This document shows, in pieces, positions 1-6,403 of a stretch of 59,692 nt of DNA. The position numbers and the translations under genes were made by a program. This DNA comes from Nonomuraea turkmeniaca. GTDB taxonomy: Bacteria > Actinomycetota > Actinomycetes > Streptosporangiales > Streptosporangiaceae. Under the pieces are notes generated by a model. The model was given only the letters and a program-made list of their open reading frames with translations, was not told where the DNA came from and ran no database searches. Position 1 is the stretch's first letter, and each line of letters begins with the position of its first letter. The stretch lies in NCBI RefSeq assembly GCF_005889735.1, contig NZ_VCKY01000035.1, positions 1 through 59,692 on the forward strand, in the 5' to 3' direction.

Positions 1-1
1 G

Positions 2-121
2 TACGGCCCCGGCCAGTACGGATACCCCGCACCCCCGCACGACCAGGCGCCCTTCGGGGATCAGACCCGCGCCGTCCGCTACGGCCAGTTCACGCCCCCA
101 CCGAACGACCACTCCTCCTGA
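2..121 (+). CDS. 3' end of a gene entering from the left; Gly/Pro/Tyr-rich C-terminal tail
   Basis: Reading from base 2 gives 39 in-frame residues rich in Gly, Pro, Tyr and Gln, ending in TPPPNDHSS and a TGA stop. Low-complexity tails like this are common at the ends of actinobacterial membrane proteins and protein kinases. Only the tail is present, so the protein cannot be named. The frame was chosen because the other two forward frames do not give a similar composition running to a stop. Confidence 0.55.
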   Translation, partial: YGPGQYGYPAPPHDQAPFGDQTRAVRYGQFTPPPNDHSS

Positions 122-329
122 CGGCGAGCGACGGCGCCCCGGCGGTCGCGCCAGCCCTCTCTCATGGCATGCGACGCCCCTCACCCGGCTCGCCTGGCTG
201 GACACCTTGCCGGGACCAGAGACGCCGACCGTCGCCATGCGTCACACCGGCCGGACGTTCATCACCGGCGGCGGGGTCGCCACCTCCTGCCGCCGCTGCC
301 GCTCGTCGGCTGCTGCCGCGGGCCCGACC

Positions 330-525
330 CCGCCCGGGCCCGACCCCGCGCGGGCGCTTGAGCGGCTCGATCCTGCCCATGATCACGAGATGGCTGAACG
401 CCCCCGCCAGGGCGATAGCCCCCGATCACCAGCAGCGGCACGACGAACGACCCGGTCGCGTCGACCAGCGCGCCCACCACGATCGGCGTCAGCTGGAACC
501 CCTCGCCTGACCAGTCGGGGATGAC
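330..525 (-). pseudogene. Remnant of an MFS transporter C-terminus, frameshifted
   Basis: On the minus strand one frame reads GFQLTPIVVGALVDATGSF then VVPLLVIG. After a run of G near 420 the sense continues in another frame as AIALAGAFSHLVIMGRIEPL. Joined, this resembles the last two transmembrane helices of a major facilitator transporter of the sugar-acid (ACS) type. Nothing earlier in the transporter remains: upstream sequence becomes the regulator's promoter. I read it as the 3' debris of a transporter once tied to the neighbouring sugar-acid genes. The family assignment rests on the pattern only. Confidence 0.5.
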
Positions 526-529
526 TGGT
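510..529. promoter_or_regulatory. Inverted repeat upstream of the GntR gene, candidate operator
   Basis: ACCAGTC (510-516) and GACTGGT (523-529) form perfect 7-nt arms around a 6-nt spacer, about 45 bases before the regulator start. FadR-subfamily regulators often bind TGGT/ACCA half sites, so autoregulation is possible. It could equally be a leftover hairpin from the decayed transporter gene. Confidence 0.35.
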
Positions 530-562
530 TCGAGGCGCGGCGACGCGCCGCCGCCTGGGCCG

Positions 563-568
563 TAAGCT
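563..568 (+). promoter_or_regulatory. Candidate -10 (TAAGCT) for a leaderless GntR transcript
   Basis: TAAGCT matches TANNNT and lies 6 bases before the ATG at 575, where no Shine-Dalgarno sequence is visible. That geometry is typical of leaderless actinobacterial transcripts. No good -35 is seen. Confidence 0.35.
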
Positions 569-574
569 GGTCAG

Positions 575-1303
575 ATGACTACCCGCGAGCCGCGCGCATC
601 GCAGTCCGAGATCGTGGTCGAGGGCATCAAGCGCATGATCATCGACGGCGCGCTGTCGGCGGGATCCCGCCTTCCCGTGGAGAAGGACCTGGCCGCCCAG
701 CTGGGCGTGTCCCGCAGCTCGCTCCGCGAAGGGGTCCGCGCGCTGGTCATCGCGGGCGTCCTGGAGACCCGGCAGGGCGACGGCACCTACGTGACCACGC
801 TCGACCCGTCCATCCTGCTGAGCCCCATCGGCTTCCTCGTCGACCTGCACCGGCCGGAGAACGTCGCCGACCTGCAGGCCATCCGGCGGGTGCTGGAGAC
901 GGAGGCCGTGGGGCGCGCCGCGCTGCGCATCACCGAGGCCGAGCTGGAGCGCGCCGAGCAGGTCCTGGCGTCCATGGAGCTGCTGCTGCAGGCCGAGCCG
1001 ATCGACCACGAGGCCGTCATGAACGCCGACATCACGTTCCACCGCCTCATCGCCGCGGCGTCACGCAACGCGACGCTGGAAGCACTGATCGAGGCGCTGG
1101 CAAGCCGTACGGTGCGGGGCCGCCTGTGGCGGGCCATCAACGCCGAAGGGGCCGAGCTCGACACCCACAAGGAGCATCGGGCGATCCTCCAGGCGCTCAG
1201 AGGGCGGGACCCCGACGCGGCCCGGCTGCGGATGGGTGTGCACCTGCTCGCGGTGGAGCAGTACCTGTCGGCCAATCAGGACTCGGTGGCCCTGGCCCAG
1301 TAG
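575..1303 (+). CDS. FCD-domain GntR (FadR subfamily) transcriptional regulator
   Basis: A 242-residue DNA-binding repressor or activator. Residues about 10-75 form the winged helix (GSRLPVEKDLAAQLGVSRSS, then VRALVIAGVLETRQGDGTYV). Residues about 90-225 form the helical FCD ligand domain, with the metal-binding type pattern D-x3-H in ADITFHRLIAAAS and a later H in THKEHRAIL. Length is normal. FCD regulators usually sense organic or sugar acids. It lies next to a sugar dehydrogenase pair and an L-fuconate dehydratase pseudogene, so it probably controls that pathway, with CATCnGATG repeats downstream as likely operators. No Shine-Dalgarno is visible, which fits a leaderless start. Confidence 0.88.
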   Translation: MTTREPRASQSEIVVEGIKRMIIDGALSAGSRLPVEKDLAAQLGVSRSSLREGVRALVIAGVLETRQGDGTYVTTLDPSILLSPIGFLVDLHRPENVADLQAIRRVLETEAVGRAALRITEAELERAEQVLASMELLLQAEPIDHEAVMNADITFHRLIAAASRNATLEALIEALASRTVRGRLWRAINAEGAELDTHKEHRAILQALRGRDPDAARLRMGVHLLAVEQYLSANQDSVALAQ

Positions 1304-1642
1304 CCGCCGCCGGGGAAGGAATACTCCGCCAGCGTGGCGGCGTGCCTCTCGGCGCTGTAGCCGGGGCGGGCGGGCAACACGTACGCGCCGTTCCTGACGA
1401 CGCACGGGTCGGCGAAGTGCTCGTGCAGGTGGTCGACGTACTCCGTCACCCGGCCGTCGAGCGAGCCCGACACGGCGACGTAGTCGAAGATCGACAGGTG
1501 CTGGACCAGCTCGCAGAGGCCCACGCCGCCCGCGTGCGGGCACACCGGCACGTCGAACGGTGGCCACGCCGACGGGCGCGACGGCCTTGCGGATCGCGGC
1601 GTGGCCCAGGATGTCCTCGGGGATGGTGGGCTCCTCCTGCGG
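1276..1642 (-). pseudogene. L-fuconate dehydratase remnant (enolase superfamily), internally deleted
   Basis: Two pieces of one protein are visible. Nearest the 5' side a frame gives EEPTIPEDILGHAAIRKAV then APVGVAT. The sense then jumps frame and continues CPHAGGVGLCELVQHLSIF, DYVAVSGSLDGRVTEYVDH and AEYSFPGGGYW, the characteristic end of L-fuconate dehydratase (mandelate racemase/enolase fold). In the intact family about 50-60 residues lie between these pieces, so a deletion plus frameshift occurred near 1563. The N-terminal two thirds, with the catalytic Lys and metal ligands, is gone. The end overlaps the convergent GntR gene by 28 bases. It indicates that the locus once degraded L-fucose or a related sugar through its acid. 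Confidence 0.82.
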
Positions 1643-1657
1643 AGCTCACACCAAATA

Positions 1658-1670
1658 TCACACCCTGTGA
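1658..1670. promoter_or_regulatory. Perfect inverted repeat TCACA-ccc-TGTGA
   Basis: A 13-base dyad between the pseudogene and the dehydrogenase gene. It could be a regulator site, for example for a CRP-like or GntR-type protein. No binding partner can be named from sequence. Confidence 0.35.
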
Positions 1671-1768
1671 CATCGGATGAATCACGGCGAGAATACATCT
1701 GACGACTGCCGCAGAGAAGCTACCTATACACGGACGGATGCCCGAGGCATGGCTCATTTCATCTGATG
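1671..1768 (+). promoter_or_regulatory. Two CATCnGATG palindromes before the dehydrogenase operon, candidate GntR operators
   Basis: CATCGGATG (1671-1679) and CATCTGATG (1760-1768) share the same 9-base palindrome, 89 bases apart, and a related half site lies near 1696. The second lies just before a possible -10, TATGCT (1788-1793), where a bound repressor would block transcription. Their placement between regulator and target operon suggests they are the FCD-GntR sites. This is inference from repeat and position. Confidence 0.45.
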
Positions 1769-1830
1769 TTTGCAGGGACTCCTTGTGTATGCTTCTGCGC
1801 GGCATTACCAGACCGATGGGAGCCCGAACG

Positions 1831-2856
1831 GTGCTAACCGCCAACTACCTGGGAGATCGGACGATCGGCATCCGCGAGGCGGATCCGTCGCCGCCGAAGG
1901 CCGGCCAGGTGCAGATCGAGGTCGCCTACACCGGCATCTGCGGCACTGACCTGCACATCCTCCACGGACACATGGACGCCAGGGTGAGACCACCCGCCGT
2001 CGTCGGCCACGAGATGAGCGGTGTCATCGCCACCCTGGGCGACGGGGTGCGCGGGTGGGCCGCCGGCGACCATGTCACCGTCATGCCGCTGGACTGGGAC
2101 GGCACCTGTCCCGCGTGCCGCGCGGGCAACGAGCACATCTGCCAGAACCTCACCTTCGTCGGCATCGACTCCCCCGGAGCCCTCCAGGGCCGGTGGAACG
2201 TCGACGCCGATCTCCTGGTCGCCCTGCCCAAGTCCCTCCGCCTGGACCACGCGGCGCTGGTCGAGCCCGTGGCGGTCGCGGTCCACGACGTACGGCGCGC
2301 CGAGCTCGCACCGGGCGATCGCGCGGTGGTCGTCGGCGGCGGCCCCATTGGCGTGCTCATCGCCCTGGTCGCCCGGCACAAGGGCGCCGAGGTGGTGGTC
2401 GTGGAGATCGACCCGCTGCGCCGGGAGGCCGTCGCGGCCATGGGCTTCCACGTGCTCGACCCCGCGGCCACCGACCAGACCAGGTGGGTCGAGGAATGGA
2501 CGCAAGGCGCCGGCGCGGACGTGGCGTTCGAGGTGTCCGGCGCCGCGGCGGCGGTCCTGGGCGTGACGGACCTGGTGAAAGTGCGGGGCACCGTCGTCGT
2601 GGTGGCCATCCATCCGCAGCCGCGGCCGGTCGACCTGCAGCGCGTCTTCTGGCGCGAGCTGCGGCTGCTGGGCGCGCGGGTCTACCAGCGCACCGACTTC
2701 GAACGCGCCGTCGAGCTCCTGGGCTCCGGTGTGATCCCGGCCGATGAGCTGATCACGAAGATCGTGCCGATCACCGAGACGGCGGACGCGTTCGCCGCCC
2801 TGGAGTCGGGGCGGGCCATGAAGATCCTTGTGGACGTCTCAGGAGGTGCGGCATGA
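1831..2856 (+). CDS. Zinc-dependent medium-chain dehydrogenase (sorbitol/L-threonine dehydrogenase type)
   Basis: A cytoplasmic NAD(P)-dependent alcohol dehydrogenase of 341 residues. Early GICGTDLHILHG carries the catalytic-zinc Cys, followed by GHEMSGVI with the His-Glu pair. The structural-zinc loop CPACRAGNEHIC is complete. The nucleotide fold has VVGGGPIGVL. GTG at 1831 is preferred because GGGAG lies 8 bases upstream; the open frame runs back to 1738 without a good ribosome site. It overlaps the following SDR by ATGA, so the two are translationally coupled. In the context of a fuconate dehydratase relic and a KduD-like enzyme it probably oxidises a sugar, sugar acid or polyol; the substrate is unknown. 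Confidence 0.85.
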   Translation: MLTANYLGDRTIGIREADPSPPKAGQVQIEVAYTGICGTDLHILHGHMDARVRPPAVVGHEMSGVIATLGDGVRGWAAGDHVTVMPLDWDGTCPACRAGNEHICQNLTFVGIDSPGALQGRWNVDADLLVALPKSLRLDHAALVEPVAVAVHDVRRAELAPGDRAVVVGGGPIGVLIALVARHKGAEVVVVEIDPLRREAVAAMGFHVLDPAATDQTRWVEEWTQGAGADVAFEVSGAAAAVLGVTDLVKVRGTVVVVAIHPQPRPVDLQRVFWRELRLLGARVYQRTDFERAVELLGSGVIPADELITKIVPITETADAFAALESGRAMKILVDVSGGAA

Positions 2857-3614
2857 GCCTGGACCTGTTCGACCTGACCGGCAGCACGGCCATCGTGACG
2901 GGCGCGCGCCGCGGCATCGGCCTGGCCATCGCCGAGTCGCTGGCCCAGGCGGGCGCCGACATCATCGGCGTCAGCGCCGCCATGGAGCCGTCGGGGAGCG
3001 AGGTGGCGCGCCGCGTGGAAGCGGCGGGGCGGACGTTCACGCCGCTCCAGGCCGACTTCTCCGACCGGGCGGCCGTCACCGCGCTGGCCGCGCACCTCGA
3101 AGGGCTCGGCGCCGACATCCTGGTGAACAACGCGGGCACCATCGAGCGCGAGCCCGCCGCCCAGCACCCGATCGAGTTGTGGGACCGGGTCATCGAGACC
3201 AACCTCAGCAGCCAGTTCGTGCTCAGCCAGGCCGTCGGCCGGTCGATGATCGAGCGCGGCCGCGGCAAGATCATCTTTGTCGCCTCGCTGCTGAGCTTCC
3301 AGGGCGGCATCAACGTGCCCGGCTACACCTCGTCCAAGTCGGCGATCGCGGGGCTGACGCGGGCGCTGGCCAACGAGTGGATCGCGAAGGGCGTGAACGT
3401 CAACGCCATCGCCCCCGGCTACATCGCCACCGACAACACGCAGGCGCTCCGGGACGACCCCGAACGCAGCAGGTCCCTTCTCGAACGTATCCCGGCCGGA
3501 CGGTGGGGCGTGGCGAGCGACCTCGGCGGCGCCGCCGTGTTCCTGTCCAGCCGCGCCTCCGACTACGTCTCCGGCATCGTGCTGCCGGTGGACGGCGGCT
3601 GGCTCGCCCGCTGA
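2853..3614 (+). CDS. SDR oxidoreductase, KduD / 2-deoxy-D-gluconate 3-dehydrogenase-like
   Basis: A 253-residue classical short-chain dehydrogenase. It has the cofactor motif TGARRGIG, NNAG at about residue 90, a catalytic serine in IFVASLLSFQGG, and YTSSK with the active-site Tyr and Lys. The opening SLDLFDLTGSTAIVTG and the stretch IATDNTQALRDDPERS resemble the KduD family, which interconverts keto-deoxy sugar acids. It starts at the ATG overlapping the dehydrogenase stop, with AGGAGGTGCGGC just before as ribosome site. A role in keto-deoxy sugar-acid breakdown, downstream of a dehydratase such as the one now broken next door, is plausible. Confidence 0.82.
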   Translation: MSLDLFDLTGSTAIVTGARRGIGLAIAESLAQAGADIIGVSAAMEPSGSEVARRVEAAGRTFTPLQADFSDRAAVTALAAHLEGLGADILVNNAGTIEREPAAQHPIELWDRVIETNLSSQFVLSQAVGRSMIERGRGKIIFVASLLSFQGGINVPGYTSSKSAIAGLTRALANEWIAKGVNVNAIAPGYIATDNTQALRDDPERSRSLLERIPAGRWGVASDLGGAAVFLSSRASDYVSGIVLPVDGGWLAR

Positions 3615-3705
3615 CCACCTCGCGACCACCGGCGACCGGCTCGCCCGCTGATCCCCCAGCGCACCGACGGCGGCCGGCACCGCCGCCTGTACCGGCCCGC
3701 CTGAC

Positions 3706-3737
3706 CCGGGAGCCCTGACAGAGGCCAGGGCTCCCGG
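3706..3737. terminator. Bidirectional hairpin between convergent genes
   Basis: CCGGGAGCCCTG (3706-3717) and its exact complement CAGGGCTCCCGG (3726-3737) form a perfect 12-bp stem with an 8-base loop. It lies just outside the S37 peptidase stop and 90 bases after the SDR, so it can end transcription from both sides. There is no U-run, as is usual in actinomycetes. Confidence 0.75.
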
Positions 3738-3743
3738 ACCGGA

Positions 3744-5129
3744 TCAGCGGGTCCGGCGATCGGTGAGCATGTCGTCGTCCGGGATGGCCGCCGCCTCCGA
3801 GCGCCGCTGGGCCGGCGACGCCTCCGCCCACCGCAGCAGGGTGGCCGTCGCCGCCGCGCGATCCGCCTCGGACAGGAGCGAGATGTTGGCGCCGTGGTTG
3901 GCGCCGGGCGCGACGTAGAGGGAGGAGTCGCGCCGGCTCGGGGTGAACCGCTCGGCGCTCCACGGGTCGTTCTCCCCGTAGATGAACATCATCCGCTCCG
4001 ACCGCGTGCGCACCCAGTGGTCCACGTCCAGCATCGGCCGCGGGTCGTGCCGGGAACGGAGCTCGGCGGGGAGCACCGCGTTGGGCTGGTAGAGGCCGGG
4101 GTAGCGGGTCAGGCCGCGCAGGTGCCGGAACGCGAGATCGGGCCAGCCGAGCTGAGTGGCCGCCTGGTAGTAGTACGGCGTGTAGTACTCCAAGCCCTGG
4201 TCGGTGTAGAACCCGAAGAAGGTGACGGAGTCGATCCAGGCGTACAGTTCCGCGTCCGTCGCGGTCGCGGGCGGCACGGCGGAGCAGTCCGCCGCCGAGG
4301 AGTACTGCCAGAACGCCCATGCCGTGTCGAGGATCGTCAGCTCGAACGACCGGTCCGCGCTGCCGAGTGTCCTGGTGAAGGTGTAACCATTGCGCTCGGC
4401 GTCCGCCTCCAGGAGCGCCACCATCCGGTCGCGCCGCTTGAGCGCTTCACGCTGCACGTTCTCCAGCGCGGTCCGGCACGAGGCGGAGCCGACGCCGGCG
4501 AAGAACCTGTCGTACTCGTGATCGAGGGGATTCACCCGGTCGTTCGGGGCGACGTAGGCCACGACGCCGTCCACGTCATCGGGGTAGAAGCGCCGGTGGT
4601 AGACAGACGTCATACCGCCCTTGCTCGCGCCCGTCTGGATCCACTTCTCCGGGTAGACCGTCTTGAGCGCCTGGACGATCCGGTGCTCGTCCGTCGCCTC
4701 CTGCCAGATGGTCAGGTCGTCCCAGTCGGCCGGCGCCGGACGCGAGGAGCGGAAGAAGCGGTGTTCGACGGAGACCTGATTGCCGTCGAGCAGCCGGGTC
4801 GGCTCGGTGCGCGAGGCCGAAGGATTCACGGGCAGGCCGTACCCGCCGGTGTAGAGGACGACGGGCGCCTCGGTCGACCGGTGCAGCAGGGTGAGGCGCT
4901 GCTGGAAGGTCCCCATGCCGGGATTGCGATGATCGACCGGCTGTGCGTAGGACAGGACGAAGAACCGGTAGCCGGCGGGCTGCGTCTCCGACACCACGGT
5001 GAGGCCGGGGATGGCGGTGAGCCGGTCCAGGAGATCGTCCTGTGCTCTGACCGCGTGGGCGGGGAGAGCCTGGAGTGCCGTCACCACTGCCATGAGGGCC
5101 GCTAACGCGGCCAGAAACGGGGATCGCAC
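3744..5129 (-). CDS. Secreted tripeptidyl aminopeptidase, peptidase family S37 (PS-10)
   Basis: A 461-residue exported serine peptidase that removes N-terminal tripeptides from protein fragments outside the cell. An N-terminal signal peptide (RSPFLAALAALMAVVTALQA, then LPAHA) precedes the mature part. The alpha/beta-hydrolase nucleophile lies in GASKGGM (Ser 169), and DRVNPLDHEYDRF, GENDPWSAERF and GANHGANISL mark the other family blocks. GTG at 5129 was chosen because AAGGAG lies 9 bases before it and the signal peptide begins there; the long open frame further upstream is an artefact of GC bias. It follows the HupE-like gene after 74 bases with no obvious hairpin, so co-transcription is possible. 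Confidence 0.88.
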   Translation of the reverse strand: MRSPFLAALAALMAVVTALQALPAHAVRAQDDLLDRLTAIPGLTVVSETQPAGYRFFVLSYAQPVDHRNPGMGTFQQRLTLLHRSTEAPVVLYTGGYGLPVNPSASRTEPTRLLDGNQVSVEHRFFRSSRPAPADWDDLTIWQEATDEHRIVQALKTVYPEKWIQTGASKGGMTSVYHRRFYPDDVDGVVAYVAPNDRVNPLDHEYDRFFAGVGSASCRTALENVQREALKRRDRMVALLEADAERNGYTFTRTLGSADRSFELTILDTAWAFWQYSSAADCSAVPPATATDAELYAWIDSVTFFGFYTDQGLEYYTPYYYQAATQLGWPDLAFRHLRGLTRYPGLYQPNAVLPAELRSRHDPRPMLDVDHWVRTRSERMMFIYGENDPWSAERFTPSRRDSSLYVAPGANHGANISLLSEADRAAATATLLRWAEASPAQRRSEAAAIPDDDMLTDRRTR

Positions 5130-5203
5130 GGTTTGCGTCTCCTTGAGGGGGCTGTGTCGCCCGACGCTATACCGATCTCGCCCGGTCGAACAGGTGACCT
5201 GAG

Positions 5204-6328
5204 TCAGAGAGGCAGCGGGATGCGGTCGAAGAACCAGTACAGGCTGACCGCCACGATCGGGACCGACATCACGACCACCGCCCAGCGGGCCGCTGACGTC
5301 CTGCGCAGGAGTGCCAGCAGCGGGAAGAGCACGGCGATGATGACGAGCTGGGTCGCCTCGATGCCGGCGTTGAAGCTCAGGAGCGACCAGAGCAGCTCCC
5401 ACGACCCGCTCTCGTCGATGTCCAGCGCGCCTGCGAAGCCAAGCCCGTGCACCAGCCCGAAGGTGAAGACGACCGGCAGCCGCCACGCGCCGAGCCGGTC
5501 CGCCTCGCGCCCCAGGAGGTTGGCGACCGCCACGGCGATGATCGACAGCGCGATGACCGGCTCGACGATCTCTCCGGGAACCTCCACGACCCCCATCGCC
5601 GCCAGCAGGAACGTGATGCTGTGGGCGGCCGTGAAGGCCGACGCCGTGATGACGACCTCGCGCAGGCCGCGCGCGCCGATGAGCAGGGCGAGCAGGAAGA
5701 GGACGTGGTCGAGGCCGAACACCAGGTGCTCGGCGCCGAGCAGGAAGAACTCCCCGATCTGCTGCCATCTGTCATGCTCGCCGATCCGCAGCGTCGGGTT
5801 CTCGGCGATGAGGACCGCGGAGCCCTTCTCGCCGTCGAGGTCGTACCGGACGATCGTCTCGGTGCTGTGGACGAAGGTCTCGGCGTCGGGGAACAGCGCG
5901 CTCGAGACCGCGTGCGCTCCCCCGCCGCCGCCCTCGCAGGCGTAGGCGAACGTCAGCACCGCGAAGGCCGCCTTGCCGCGCATGCGCACGTCCGCGTCAC
6001 CTGCCATCGCCGGCGTGCAGGCCTTGTCGTCGTACGCCACGGCGAAGCGCTTCGTGACGTACTCGATCACGGCGTCACGGTTGATGGTGAGCTGGCGGAG
6101 CTGCTCGGTCCGCTCCTTCTCCTCGTAGGCCTCCGCGTAGAGCCACGCCGATTTCATGAGCAGGTCGTACTCGAGGTGGAGCACGACCTTGACGTTCGTG
6201 CCCGTGCCGGTCACCTCGGCGTGGGCTTTCGTGGTCGCGTCATGCGCCGCCGCCGGAGCGGAAGGCAGCAGGCCGGCCACGACGCCACAGAGCAGGAGCA
6301 CAGCAGTCGACCAGCGCCAGCGGGACAT
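5204..6328 (-). CDS. HupE/UreJ_2 family membrane protein with exported N-terminal domain
   Basis: A 374-residue inner-membrane protein. A signal peptide (VLLLCGVVAGLLPSAPAAA) is followed by an extracellular domain of about 165 residues and then about six membrane helices. The membrane part carries the HupE/UreJ_2 signatures GAEHLVFGLDHVLFLLAL, FTAAHSITFLLA, GLVHGLGFAGALD and FNAGIEATQLV; their His, Glu and Asp residues suggest metal transport. GGAG stands 9 bases before the ATG. It lies between the secreted phosphoesterase and the secreted peptidase; a strong hairpin separates it from the former. HupE relatives move nickel or cobalt, but the substrate of this subfamily is not established. Confidence 0.8.
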   Translation of the reverse strand: MSRWRWSTAVLLLCGVVAGLLPSAPAAAHDATTKAHAEVTGTGTNVKVVLHLEYDLLMKSAWLYAEAYEEKERTEQLRQLTINRDAVIEYVTKRFAVAYDDKACTPAMAGDADVRMRGKAAFAVLTFAYACEGGGGGAHAVSSALFPDAETFVHSTETIVRYDLDGEKGSAVLIAENPTLRIGEHDRWQQIGEFFLLGAEHLVFGLDHVLFLLALLIGARGLREVVITASAFTAAHSITFLLAAMGVVEVPGEIVEPVIALSIIAVAVANLLGREADRLGAWRLPVVFTFGLVHGLGFAGALDIDESGSWELLWSLLSFNAGIEATQLVIIAVLFPLLALLRRTSAARWAVVVMSVPIVAVSLYWFFDRIPLPL

Positions 6329-6354
6329 ATCTCGTTTCTCCAGATTCCAGGACA

Positions 6355-6383
6355 GCCGCCGCCCCGGGGTCCGGGGCGGCGGC
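6355..6383 (-). terminator. Strong hairpin after the phosphoesterase gene
   Basis: GCCGCCGCCCCGG (6355-6367) pairs perfectly with 6371-6383 across a 3-base loop, starting 21 bases beyond the phosphoesterase stop codon. It is the strongest short-loop stem in the window and probably ends that transcript. Confidence 0.78.
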
Positions 6384-6403
6384 GACAGGTCAGCGGCGAC
6401 GGG

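Noticed and set aside
3744..5768. A longer 674-residue version of the S37 peptidase
   Set aside because: The extra N-terminus overlaps the HupE-like gene in another frame and precedes a perfect signal peptide with its own ribosome site at 5129.
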